Assembly: GCA_910577435.1 (NCBI GenBank)
Contig: CAJTLV010000001.1
Coordinates: 181,233 to 245,232 of the forward strand
From: an uncultured Christensenella sp.
GTDB lineage: Bacteria; Bacillota; Clostridia; Christensenellales; Pumilibacteraceae
Direction of reading: 5' to 3'
DNA length: 64,000 nucleotides
The notes beneath the pieces were generated by a model. It did no database searches, was not told the DNA's origin, and saw only the letters and a list, made by a program, of their open reading frames with translations. Below are positions 45,484 to 52,871 of the stretch, piece after piece; the stretch's first letter is position 1, and each line of letters starts with the position of its first letter. Made by a program: the position numbers and the translations under genes.

Positions 45484-46694
45484 CAGTACGTCACTTTGAG
45501 CCGAGTCTTCTTACCCTTGCAAAGCACAAACTCATTTGCGTTCGTGAACTCGCCTATCTTGCAGTCGACGCGCTCGACCTTTTTGTCTGCGACTTTGACG
45601 CCGCCGCCCTCGATGAGTCTGCGCGCTTCGCTCTTCGATGATGCCACTTTAACCGCGACCATAACGTCAACTATCGATGTGTCTGTATTCGCTTCGATGT
45701 GAACGACCTGCATTTCGGCGCCGCCGCCCTCGAACGCGGCTTCCGCCTGAGACTTGGCTTTTTCGGCTTCGCTTTTTCCGTGTATGATAGTGACCACCTC
45801 GTATGCGAGCCGCTTTTTCGCCGCGTTGATGCGCTCGTCGCGGTGTGCGCAAAGCGCTTTGATCTCTTCGAGTTCGAGGAAAGTCAACAGCCGCAAACAG
45901 TTTTCCACCTCGTCGTCGTCGACGTTGCGGAAGAACTGATACATATCGTACGGCGAAGTACGGTTCGGATCGAGCCACAACGCACCCTTTTGCGTCTTAC
46001 CCATCTTTTTGCCGTCCTTAGTTTCGAGCAGCGTGCAGGTAAGCGCGTATGCATCCTTATGTGCAACTCTGCGAATAAAGTCCGCGCCGGCGAGGATGTT
46101 GCTCCACTGATCGTTACCGCCTATTTCGAGGGCGCAACCGTAATCTGTAAACAAACGCAAAAAGTCGTAAGCCTGCATAGGCATATAGTTGAACTCCAAA
46201 AAGCTCAATCCCTTTTCGAGCCTCGTCTTGAAACAATCGGCAGTCAACATCTTATTTACAGACAGGTATGCGCCGTAATCGCGCAGGAAATCGATATAAT
46301 TCAGATTGCACAGCCAATCCGCATTATTGACGATGACAGCCGCGTTCTTGCCCTCGAAACTGACAAAACGTTCGAGCTGTTTGCGTATCTTTTCGACGTT
46401 GTGTGCGATCGTCTCTTTGGTCATCATCTGCCGCATATCGTTGCGGTTGGACGGATCGCCGACCATCGCCGTTCCGCCGCCTACGAGCAGTATCGGCTTA
46501 TGTCCCGCCTTTTGCATTATCGACGCCGCCATAAGCGGTATCACATGCCCGATGTGCAGACTGTCCGCCGTAGGGTCGAACCCGCAATAAAACGTGACCG
46601 ACTGCTCGCCTAACAGCTTATAAAGATCGTCCTTGAATACGGTCTGTTTGATAAAGCCGCGCCCGTCAAGTATGTCGAAAACGTTTTCTTTCAT
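45483..46694 (-). CDS. tyrS: Tyrosyl-tRNA synthetase
   Basis: 403 residues, class I. HIGH at residues 47-50, tyrosine pocket YCGFDPTADSLH, GGNDQWSNI, and KMGKT at 230-234 as the KMSKS equivalent; a C-terminal S4 RNA-binding domain from about 335 (DVMVAVKVASSKSEARRLIE). It charges tRNA-Tyr; that tRNA gene lies at 61314-61398. tyrS is internal in an operon and no T-box leader is present. It overlaps the aminotransferase gene by four bases. Confidence 0.97.
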   Translation of the reverse strand: MKENVFDILDGRGFIKQTVFKDDLYKLLGEQSVTFYCGFDPTADSLHIGHVIPLMAASIMQKAGHKPILLVGGGTAMVGDPSNRNDMRQMMTKETIAHNVEKIRKQLERFVSFEGKNAAVIVNNADWLCNLNYIDFLRDYGAYLSVNKMLTADCFKTRLEKGLSFLEFNYMPMQAYDFLRLFTDYGCALEIGGNDQWSNILAGADFIRRVAHKDAYALTCTLLETKDGKKMGKTQKGALWLDPNRTSPYDMYQFFRNVDDDEVENCLRLLTFLELEEIKALCAHRDERINAAKKRLAYEVVTIIHGKSEAEKAKSQAEAAFEGGGAEMQVVHIEANTDTSIVDVMVAVKVASSKSEARRLIEGGGVKVADKKVERVDCKIGEFTNANEFVLCKGKKTRLKVTY

Positions 46695-47896
46695 AGTGTA
46701 ATCTCCTTGTGCTTTCGCATTTTATCTTTTATCAAATCGGACAATACCGATATTCCCCTGTCTATCTTTTCGGGCGACGAATTCGAAAAGTTGAGACGCA
46801 TTGTGTTTTTACCGTCACCCGATTTCGGGAAAAACTCTTCGCCCTGAATATACGCGACGTTTCGCGCTATCGCGTCGGGAAGCATTTCTTTCGCGTCGAA
46901 GTATTCGGGCAACGTCACCCATATGAACAGTCCGCCGTCGGGGCGCGTATACTCTACGCCGCTCGGCATATATCTATCGAGCGCGGCAAGCATCGAGTCG
47001 CGCCGCTCGCGATAAATCGCGATGTTGCGGTCGAGTACGGGTGCGAAATATCCGCGCTTTAAGTATTCGGCTATTATCGTCTGCGTGAGAGCGGGACTGT
47101 GAACGTCCGCACCCTGCTTACCGATCGTCAACTTGCGAATCAATTCCTTTTCGCCGCAAGCGACGGCTACGCGCAAGCTCGGCGCAACGGTTTTAGAAAA
47201 ACTTGTGATATACACGACAATGCCGTGACTGTCCATAGTCTTCATAAGCGGCACTTCGTCGCCGCCGTAACGCAGTCTGCCGTAAGGATCGTCTTCTATT
47301 ATCACAGTGTCGTATTTCAGGCACAACTCCACTATTGCCTTGCGGTTTTCCGCCGAATAGGTCTTGCCCGTCGGATTGGAAAACGTCGGCACGGTATAAA
47401 GCAACTTGGGTTTATGCTTTTTGAGCTTATTCTCCAAATCGGAAATAACCAAGCCGTTTTCGTCTGCGTCTACGCCTACGACATCGGCCTCGTAAGTCTT
47501 TGCGATCTGCAAAAAAGCGAGGTACGTCGGATTCTCGGCAAGTACGGTATCTCCTTTGTTCAGAAACGCCTTACACATAAGGTCAAGTCCCTGCTGCCCG
47601 CCGCTTACGACCTGAATACCCTCCGTATCGGTCGCAATACCGAGTTCCGCCAAATACTCGACAAGCCGAACATTAAGCGCGTCGCACCCCTCCGTTCTGC
47701 CGTATTGAAGAATTTTATCGGCATTTGCACCGCCGAGAATGTCGTTGGCGATTTCTTTAATGACGGCGCACGGCAAACATTCTTCGGCGGGCATACCGCC
47801 TGCAAACGAGATAATTTCGGGACGCTGTGTCAGCTTTAATATCTCGCGCGTCGCCGAACCCGATAAATTTTTAATCCTGTCGCTGAAATCGTACAA
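46691..47896 (-). CDS. PLP-dependent aminotransferase, class I (2-aminoadipate/aromatic type)
   Basis: 401 residues, fold type I. The PLP lysine lies in TSFSKTVAPSLRVA, with EDDPYGRLRY (PLP Asp/Tyr) and NPTGKTYS before it; ISFAGGMPAEECLP is the N-terminal motif of the LysN/MocR-like group that acts on 2-aminoadipate, aromatic or branched amino acids. Substrate specificity cannot be read off. It stands four bases after the Gx transporter gene and overlaps tyrS. Confidence 0.9.
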   Translation of the reverse strand: MYDFSDRIKNLSGSATREILKLTQRPEIISFAGGMPAEECLPCAVIKEIANDILGGANADKILQYGRTEGCDALNVRLVEYLAELGIATDTEGIQVVSGGQQGLDLMCKAFLNKGDTVLAENPTYLAFLQIAKTYEADVVGVDADENGLVISDLENKLKKHKPKLLYTVPTFSNPTGKTYSAENRKAIVELCLKYDTVIIEDDPYGRLRYGGDEVPLMKTMDSHGIVVYITSFSKTVAPSLRVAVACGEKELIRKLTIGKQGADVHSPALTQTIIAEYLKRGYFAPVLDRNIAIYRERRDSMLAALDRYMPSGVEYTRPDGGLFIWVTLPEYFDAKEMLPDAIARNVAYIQGEEFFPKSGDGKNTMRLNFSNSSPEKIDRGISVLSDLIKDKMRKHKEITL

Positions 47897-47900
47897 AATC

Positions 47901-48461
47901 CTATCTCCTGCCGAACACAGACATCGGCAATTTTTTGACTATCGTATAAGCGAGCAAGCCCGTGAACGTACCCGCAATAATCCCTGCCGCAGACAATAGC
48001 GGCAACAGTAACCAAAGGTCTACGCCCGTCACCATACACGCGACGAACAACTGGACGACGTTAAACACGATCGCGCCGATAAGACTTATCGCCGTAACGG
48101 ACATCTTGCCGAGAACGAGTTTATACAATAAAGCCTCGACGGCAAGCGCGGCAATACTTGCTGGAACGGAGTACATCAATCCCGATACTCCGCCAGTTAT
48201 AAACGCGCCCAGTAAACATTTGAGTATCGTCACAATGAATGCGTCGCCTACGCCGAGTATGATAAGCGCAACGAGCGGCGCAATGTTACCGAGTCCGAGC
48301 TTTGCGCCGGGTGCGATCGGTATGAGCGGCGGTAACAAACTCTCTATGAACGACGCTACGAGCGATACCGCAGTGAGCAACGCGATAACGGCAAGTCGCC
48401 GAGTATCTATGCGGCGCTCCGAGTTTTCGACCGTTACCGCACAATCGAGCATTTTATCCAT
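47901..48461 (-). CDS. Gx transporter family membrane protein
   Basis: 186 residues from the ATG that forms TGATG with the stop of the preceding gene. About five helices; PPLIPIAPGAKLGLGNIAPL and LGAFITGGVSGLMYSVPAS are the conserved regions of the Gx/Hpre_diP_synt_I family, which looks like an ECF substrate subunit. These genes go with ApbE and NusG-II proteins in flavin-dependent redox clusters, as here. Transported compound unknown, perhaps a quinone or isoprenoid precursor. Confidence 0.82.
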   Translation of the reverse strand: MDKMLDCAVTVENSERRIDTRRLAVIALLTAVSLVASFIESLLPPLIPIAPGAKLGLGNIAPLVALIILGVGDAFIVTILKCLLGAFITGGVSGLMYSVPASIAALAVEALLYKLVLGKMSVTAISLIGAIVFNVVQLFVACMVTGVDLWLLLPLLSAAGIIAGTFTGLLAYTIVKKLPMSVFGRR

Positions 48462-48838
48462 CAGCCGATACCCGCCTGCAAGTCGCCCTCGCCGAGTATA
48501 GTGACGACCACGCCGCTCGGCAGACATACGATCGACTGCCCCGCCCGATCGATCTTGCCGACAGCGACGCACGTCTTATCGGGACAGTCCGCGTCGGTCA
48601 CCCATACCGCGCCGCCTTCGATATGAACCGTAAGATGTTCGAGTTCGATTACCGTCGACGAACTTAAATCGTATTCGCGTTCGAAGTCGGGCGCGGTTAT
48701 GCGCACGACACTCGCCTTTTTCGTATATACGAGTGCGAGACATATCGCAATCGCCGCTACAACTACGGCAATAACGATCCCGTCGACCACCGTAAACGGC
48801 TTACTGCGCTTGACCTTTTTTATCGAATCAAAGTTCAT
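48461..48838 (-). CDS. NusG domain II-containing membrane protein
   Basis: 125 residues: an N-terminal helix (about 20-40) and an exported domain of about 80 residues with DADCPDKTCVAVGKI and IVCLPSGVVVTI, the NusG-II pattern. Two of its cysteines could form a disulfide. It overlaps apbE by eleven bases and the Gx gene by one, so the three are produced together. Such proteins are placed with ApbE in many Firmicutes and may take part in extracytosolic electron transfer. Confidence 0.85.
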   Translation of the reverse strand: MNFDSIKKVKRSKPFTVVDGIVIAVVVAAIAICLALVYTKKASVVRITAPDFEREYDLSSSTVIELEHLTVHIEGGAVWVTDADCPDKTCVAVGKIDRAGQSIVCLPSGVVVTILGEGDLQAGIG

Positions 48839-49988
48839 AATACGAATACGCCTTGAAGCCGTCGTACGTATCGGGCTTGTACAGCTCGATCTCTCCGAGT
48901 ATTGTATACCTTTTCTCGGTAAAAATCAACCCTTTGCAGCTAAGGTTTTGCAAAAGCCGCCCGCCGCCGTCTATTCCGAGCGCCGCGACAGCCGTCGACA
49001 GCGCGTCGCCCAGCGCTCCGCTATCCGTTATAACGGTAGCCGAGATAACCCACTCGTCGCCGTTCATCCACTTGCCGTCCGAATACTCAACGCCTATCGG
49101 CATACCGTCCGCCGCAATTATATGCGGAATATATACCTTTTCCCCGTCGGCGTTATCGTGAATGTAATAGCGCATATAATCGCCCGACGTGACCGCGCCG
49201 ACGCCTCCGCCCAGCGAAACCGCGCACACATATCCGCGCGATAGCGTTTGTCCGGCGCGCGGACGCGGATCGGATATTCCTACACGCCAATACGGCGCAC
49301 CGCTTCCCACGTAATCTCCGTAAAGATAAAGATTGCCCGAAATATCGATCATCGCCGACGTTATGCCGCACTCATCCAAAACATCGACGCAAAGATCGAC
49401 GGCATATCCCTTCGCTATCCCGCCGAAATCGAGCTTTACACGCCCGTCCGTCTTTTTCAAATAGTACTTGCCGTTCTCTTCCACACTCTCGACGAGATGC
49501 GGATCGCAGTATGCGAGCGTTTGCGCAACCTCGTCCGCAGTCGGCAGATCGGGTGATATGTACGATCCGTCCAAATCGGGTCGTAGCTCCGCCAGACTTT
49601 CCGCGTCGACGTTCCACAGCTTTACGAGCGGCGCAGTCGCCGCGTTAAACGCTCCGTCGGTAAGCTCATAATATTCGGTAGACAACTCGAAAAGCCGATA
49701 GCAGTGTTCGCCCACTTCCACACGCTCTCCGACCGATGCGCCGTTTAGGCGCGACAAATCGGAATCGTGCGTGAGCGACACCTGACCGTCTATATCGGAA
49801 ATAATATTCTTCATTCGCTCGAACGCCGTACTCGGCGCACGCCCGACCAGCTTTGCCGTCAGCGCCATATCGTCTGAAAACGCCGCGTCGGCGAATACGG
49901 AGTATCCGCTCGCGGCGCAAGCCGTAAGCGGCGACACGGCAAATAAAAGCGCAAAAAACACGCATATTGTCGAAACGTTTTTCTTCAC
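48828..49988 (-). CDS. apbE: FAD:protein FMN transferase ApbE
   Basis: 386 residues with a lipoprotein signal ending in LTAC. The ApbE core includes DGAFNAATAPLVKLW, KLDFGGIAKGYAVD, ISGNLYLYG and a late Thr/Asp metal region (SATVITDSGALGDALSTA). It transfers FMN from FAD to threonines of TGAT-type sites outside the membrane; RnfG and RnfD in this window carry such sites. The promoter's -10 box ends six bases before the GTG start and there is no ribosome site, so a leaderless mRNA is predicted. Head of an eight-gene run. Confidence 0.95.
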   Translation of the reverse strand: MKKNVSTICVFFALLFAVSPLTACAASGYSVFADAAFSDDMALTAKLVGRAPSTAFERMKNIISDIDGQVSLTHDSDLSRLNGASVGERVEVGEHCYRLFELSTEYYELTDGAFNAATAPLVKLWNVDAESLAELRPDLDGSYISPDLPTADEVAQTLAYCDPHLVESVEENGKYYLKKTDGRVKLDFGGIAKGYAVDLCVDVLDECGITSAMIDISGNLYLYGDYVGSGAPYWRVGISDPRPRAGQTLSRGYVCAVSLGGGVGAVTSGDYMRYYIHDNADGEKVYIPHIIAADGMPIGVEYSDGKWMNGDEWVISATVITDSGALGDALSTAVAALGIDGGGRLLQNLSCKGLIFTEKRYTILGEIELYKPDTYDGFKAYSYYEL

Positions 49989-49994
49989 ACCGAA

Positions 49995-50023
49995 AGTATA
50001 TCATATCGCAACCGTTTTGGCAA
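49995..50023 (-). promoter_or_regulatory. Promoter of apbE, predicted leaderless
   Basis: Minus strand TTGCCA (50018-50023), 17-base spacer ending in TGa, TATACT (49995-50000); six bases then the GTG start. Confidence 0.75.
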
Positions 50024-50031
50024 GAGTTCGC

Positions 50032-50060
50032 TTGATTTCCCCGATCGAAAATGGTAAAAT
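50032..50060 (+). promoter_or_regulatory. Promoter of birA, predicted leaderless
   Basis: TTGATT (50032-50037), 17-base spacer ending in TGg, TAAAAT (50055-50060); seven bases then the ATG at 50068. It lies back to back with the apbE promoter. Confidence 0.65.
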
Positions 50061-50067
50061 ATGCAGT

Positions 50068-50784
50068 ATGATAATAGACGAAAAGCGCATAAAAAAATCG
50101 ACGGGAATGACAGTCCGAGTGGTAGACGAATGCTCGTCGGCATTTGACGAAATAGGCGAATTCGACGTAGTAATAGCCAAGCGCCAAACGGGCGGAATCG
50201 GGCGCGGCGATCACTCGTTTTTTTCGCCGTACGGCGGCATTTATCTTGTATTGCGCCTTACGGGATTGAATATAGACGCGCACACTCTTACGCCGTCTGT
50301 CGGGCTTGCCGTACACGATGCGGTAAAAGCCGTAACGGGTAGCGACACACTGCTCAAATGGGTAAACGACGTCATATCGGACGGCAAAAAACTGTGCGGA
50401 ATACTGTGCAAATCGCCACGTCGCGGCGAGTATCTTATAGGCGTCGGCGTCAACTATTCCACCGATATTGCCGAGTTCGTAAACGCGGGACTGTCCGACA
50501 TCGCAACGACGCTCGACGCGCCCGAAATGACCGCAACGGACTTCTGCGTAACGCTCATTAACCGCATCATAAAACTTGCGCGCACGCCTTTCGATCATAA
50601 GCGCTACAATGCGCTGTGCATTACGGTCGGAAAAACGGTCGAATTTACATACGGCGGCGAGACGATGCGCGGACTTGCCGAACGCGTGGAGCGAGACGGC
50701 TCGCTGATAGTGAAAATCGGAAGCGCCACCGTCGCCGTCGACGCCGGCGAAGTCACCGTCGTACACCGATGCGAAACAACGTAA
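50068..50784 (+). CDS. birA: Biotin--protein ligase
   Basis: 238 residues from ATG 50068; an in-frame ATG 51 bases upstream lies before the promoter and is unlikely. KRQTGGIGRGDHSFFSPYGG is the biotinyl-AMP loop (GRGRRG type), LKWVNDVISDGKKLCGIL the catalytic Lys region, and the last 50 residues an SH3-like domain. No N-terminal DNA-binding domain, so an enzyme only. It biotinylates carboxylase subunits; none is encoded nearby. Confidence 0.93.
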   Translation: MIIDEKRIKKSTGMTVRVVDECSSAFDEIGEFDVVIAKRQTGGIGRGDHSFFSPYGGIYLVLRLTGLNIDAHTLTPSVGLAVHDAVKAVTGSDTLLKWVNDVISDGKKLCGILCKSPRRGEYLIGVGVNYSTDIAEFVNAGLSDIATTLDAPEMTATDFCVTLINRIIKLARTPFDHKRYNALCITVGKTVEFTYGGETMRGLAERVERDGSLIVKIGSATVAVDAGEVTVVHRCETT

Positions 50785-50809
50785 TTCAAACATTCGGTAA
50801 AAGTTACGC

Positions 50810-50837
50810 AAAACTCCGAGCGGACGCTCGGAGTTTT
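50810..50837. terminator. Bidirectional terminator
   Basis: A 12-bp perfect stem AAAACTCCGAGC/GCTCGGAGTTTT around GGAC lies between the convergent birA and flavin-reductase-like genes. Confidence 0.9.
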
Positions 50838-50857
50838 GATTTTAACCGATATACAGA

Positions 50858-51766
50858 TTATTTCTTTTCGGCACGGCGTTTGTCGTTGATCACATCGAGC
50901 GCCGCCTCGTCTATCACGGTTATCCCCTCTTCTTTGGCTATGTTAACCATTTGTGTAAGCGCCGCTTTGAGGAAAATTCTCGGGATTTTCGTCAGCTTGG
51001 CGCACGCTTCGTCTGTAAACGTTATTTCTGGGTCGATACGCTTCGCGGCGTACTTGACGGAATTTACGTCGCCTTCCTTTGCCTGTATCTTTTCGGGGAA
51101 CGGTTTTTTGAATGCCGAACACCAAAAATTAGTGCTGTCGCGATAACCGTAATCGACGGGAACATCCGGGAAATTCTTAGCCGTTACGCCGTTGATTATC
51201 GAGTTGTAATACTTATCTTTCATAAGTATTTTATCGATTTTAAGGATAAAATGCGCGCCGAATTTACTCGTAATGCCGTTAAAATTCCTATACGGCGGCC
51301 CATAACCTTCGAGCTGTCCCGCCTTGTCGAGATGCGCGTTATCCAAACTGCTGTCCCACGTGCATTCGAACACTTGAAACGCTTCCTTTACTACAAGCGG
51401 TCTTTCTCCGTCCGCCTGCCCGCGTTCCAATGTGAACAGACAGTTTTTCATCTTGTCCGCAGTCGTGTCTCCCGGAAAGCCTAGCCGTACCGCCTCTCTG
51501 AAATACTTACGGTCGTCGGGTATAAAGTTGAGCGAAACCTTACTGCCCGCTAAAATATTTTGCGCCGTATTCGAGCTGTTGCGGCATTCGAGTATCATCG
51601 CGTAATAATCCTTACCGGCGATATAATACGGGAAACACAGCGAGTACGAGCCGAGATTGGTCTGCCCGCTCTCGGCAACCGTTCCGACCAAGATCGTGGG
51701 CATCGGAAAGAACGCCGAAGTCTGATAGAAATTATCTACGATACGAAGATCCTTGAATGAACTCAT
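50858..51766 (-). CDS. Flavin reductase-like split barrel fused to a PCP-reductase-like helical domain
   Basis: 302 residues. Residues 10-185 have the pattern of FMN-binding split-barrel flavin reductases (FFPMPTILVGTVAESGQTNL, then a conserved Cys/Asn ILECRNSSNT and KVSLNFIPD). The C-terminal 50 residues (about 246-295: FTDEACAKLTKIPRIFLKAA and NIAKEEGITVIDEAALDVI) match the small PCP_red domain found at the end of protochlorophyllide reductase subunit B and in some redox proteins of non-phototrophs. A role in FMN-dependent electron transfer is likely. Single gene with a strong promoter and terminator. Confidence 0.75.
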   Translation of the reverse strand: MSSFKDLRIVDNFYQTSAFFPMPTILVGTVAESGQTNLGSYSLCFPYYIAGKDYYAMILECRNSSNTAQNILAGSKVSLNFIPDDRKYFREAVRLGFPGDTTADKMKNCLFTLERGQADGERPLVVKEAFQVFECTWDSSLDNAHLDKAGQLEGYGPPYRNFNGITSKFGAHFILKIDKILMKDKYYNSIINGVTAKNFPDVPVDYGYRDSTNFWCSAFKKPFPEKIQAKEGDVNSVKYAAKRIDPEITFTDEACAKLTKIPRIFLKAALTQMVNIAKEEGITVIDEAALDVINDKRRAEKK

Positions 51767-51787
51767 AATACACCTCTCTCCGCCTTT

Positions 51788-51816
51788 ATTGTACCACCGT
51801 TGCTCCGTCCTGTCAA
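51788..51816 (-). promoter_or_regulatory. Promoter of the flavin reductase-like gene
   Basis: Minus strand perfect TTGACA (51811-51816), 17-base spacer ending in TGg, TACAAT (51788-51793), then GAGAGGTG before the ATG. Confidence 0.85.
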
Positions 51817-51871
51817 TACCGATCGCAAATTACAATCTCCGATAATATTTTGAATTTAAGCGCAAAAATCC

Positions 51872-51901
51872 TTGACAAGACAAAACTCGTAATGCTATAA
51901 T
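51872..51901 (+). promoter_or_regulatory. Promoter of tRNA-Lys
   Basis: TTGACA (51872-51877), 18-base spacer ending in TGc, TATAAT (51896-51901), 29 bases before the tRNA. Confidence 0.85.
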
Positions 51902-51930
51902 ATATCGGTTCGTTAATCATATTATGTTTC

Positions 51931-52006
51931 GGTCCATTAGCTCAGTCGGTAGAGCACTTGACTTTTAATCAAGTTGTCCCGCGTTCGAGTCGCGGATGGA
52001 TCACCA
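51931..52006 (+). tRNA. tRNA-Lys (anticodon TTT)
   Basis: 76 bases with CCA encoded. The acceptor stem pairs GGTCCAT with ATGGATC; the anticodon stem CTTGA/TCAAG encloses a loop with TTT; the T-loop reads TTCGAGT. Cloverleaf is complete. Confidence 0.97.
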
Positions 52007-52008
52007 AG

Positions 52009-52042
52009 ACAGATCCGAGCAAAGCGTTCGGGTCTGTTTTTT
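52009..52042 (+). terminator. Terminator of tRNA-Lys
   Basis: CAGATCCGA and TCGGGTCTG pair with one G-T step around GCAAAGCGT, followed by six T. Confidence 0.85.
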
Positions 52043-52117
52043 GTTTATTGAAAACCTAAACCGATACGCAGTTTTTATTACAACTTTATTACAATTTTCA
52101 TACTGAATTGTTTACAT

Positions 52118-52179
52118 AATTATGCTATATTGAATGCAATTATGCTATATTGAATGCAATTATGCTATATTGAATGCAA
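52118..52179. repeat. Three tandem 20-bp direct repeats before the two-component operon
   Basis: The unit TATGCTATATTGAATGCAAT is present three times in a row without mismatch, beginning at 52121, 52141 and 52161 (the third matches over 19 bases). The period is close to two helical turns, so a protein could bind the same DNA face each time. Directly downstream is an extended -10 box TGtTATAAT (52195-52203) lacking a -35 box, as at activator-dependent promoters, and then the response regulator gene. Confidence 0.8.
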
Positions 52180-52220
52180 AGTTACTATAAATCGTGTTAT
52201 AATTACACAGAGGTAAACTT

Positions 52221-52871
52221 ATGAAAAATACAGTATTTATTTTAGAAGACGACACAAGCATTTGCGGACTGATAAAAGTTGCTCTCGAAATGAACGGTAC
52301 CGATTTTAGGGCATACCCCACCGTCGCAGAATTTATAAAAGCATTGCAAGAAGAACAGCCCGACGTTGCATTATTGGATATTATGTTGCCCGACGGAAGC
52401 GGACTTGACGTTTTGCAAATAATAAAATCCAAATATCCCGACGTCGCCTGCATAATGCTGTCCGCTCTTTCGAAAGAAGAAGATAAAGTGAACGGATTAA
52501 ATCTGGGGGCGGACGATTATGTATCGAAACCGTTTTCGGTGCTTGAGTTGACCGCAAGAGTAAACGCGCAACTGCGCCGCAAACAAAAGCAATGCGTTAT
52601 TTCGGTCGGCGGCATAGTCTTAAATACAGACAGTATGACAGCGAAGCTGAACGACGCAACTTTACCGCTCAACAGGAAAGAATACGACCTACTAAAATAC
52701 TTGATGGAAAATGCGGGAAAGGTTCTTTCCCGTGAAAAAATATTAACAGTCGTTTGGGGTTACGACAGCGGCGAAACAAGAACGTTGGATAATCACGTTG
52801 CCAGATTGCGTAAACTCGGCGTCAAAATAGAAACCGTATTCGGTATCGGTTACAGGCTGAACAGATTATGA
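52221..52871 (+). CDS. OmpR-family response regulator
   Basis: 216 residues. Receiver domain 1-115 with acidic pair ED-D at 9-11, phospho-acceptor Asp53 in LLDIMLPDGSG, and Lys in YVSKPFSV; winged-helix DNA-binding domain about 125-216 with the usual ETRTLDNHVARLRKLG recognition helix. AGAGGT precedes the ATG. It overlaps its histidine kinase by four bases and is followed by a phosphate cotransporter, so phosphate or cell-envelope control is a reasonable guess. It may autoregulate through the 20-bp repeats. Confidence 0.93.
   Translation: MKNTVFILEDDTSICGLIKVALEMNGTDFRAYPTVAEFIKALQEEQPDVALLDIMLPDGSGLDVLQIIKSKYPDVACIMLSALSKEEDKVNGLNLGADDYVSKPFSVLELTARVNAQLRRKQKQCVISVGGIVLNTDSMTAKLNDATLPLNRKEYDLLKYLMENAGKVLSREKILTVVWGYDSGETRTLDNHVARLRKLGVKIETVFGIGYRLNRL

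Noticed and set aside
46691..46800. T-box leader for tyrS
   Set aside because: tyrS starts inside the preceding gene of the operon, leaving no room for a leader.
49666..50811. Antisense frame of 381 codons spanning birA and the end of apbE
   Set aside because: It crosses two well-supported genes and their divergent promoters; low-complexity Arg/Tyr-rich translation typical of a shadow frame.
52118..52179. CRISPR-like short repeats
   Set aside because: The three 20-bp units are strictly tandem without spacers, and no cas gene is nearby; they look like regulator sites.
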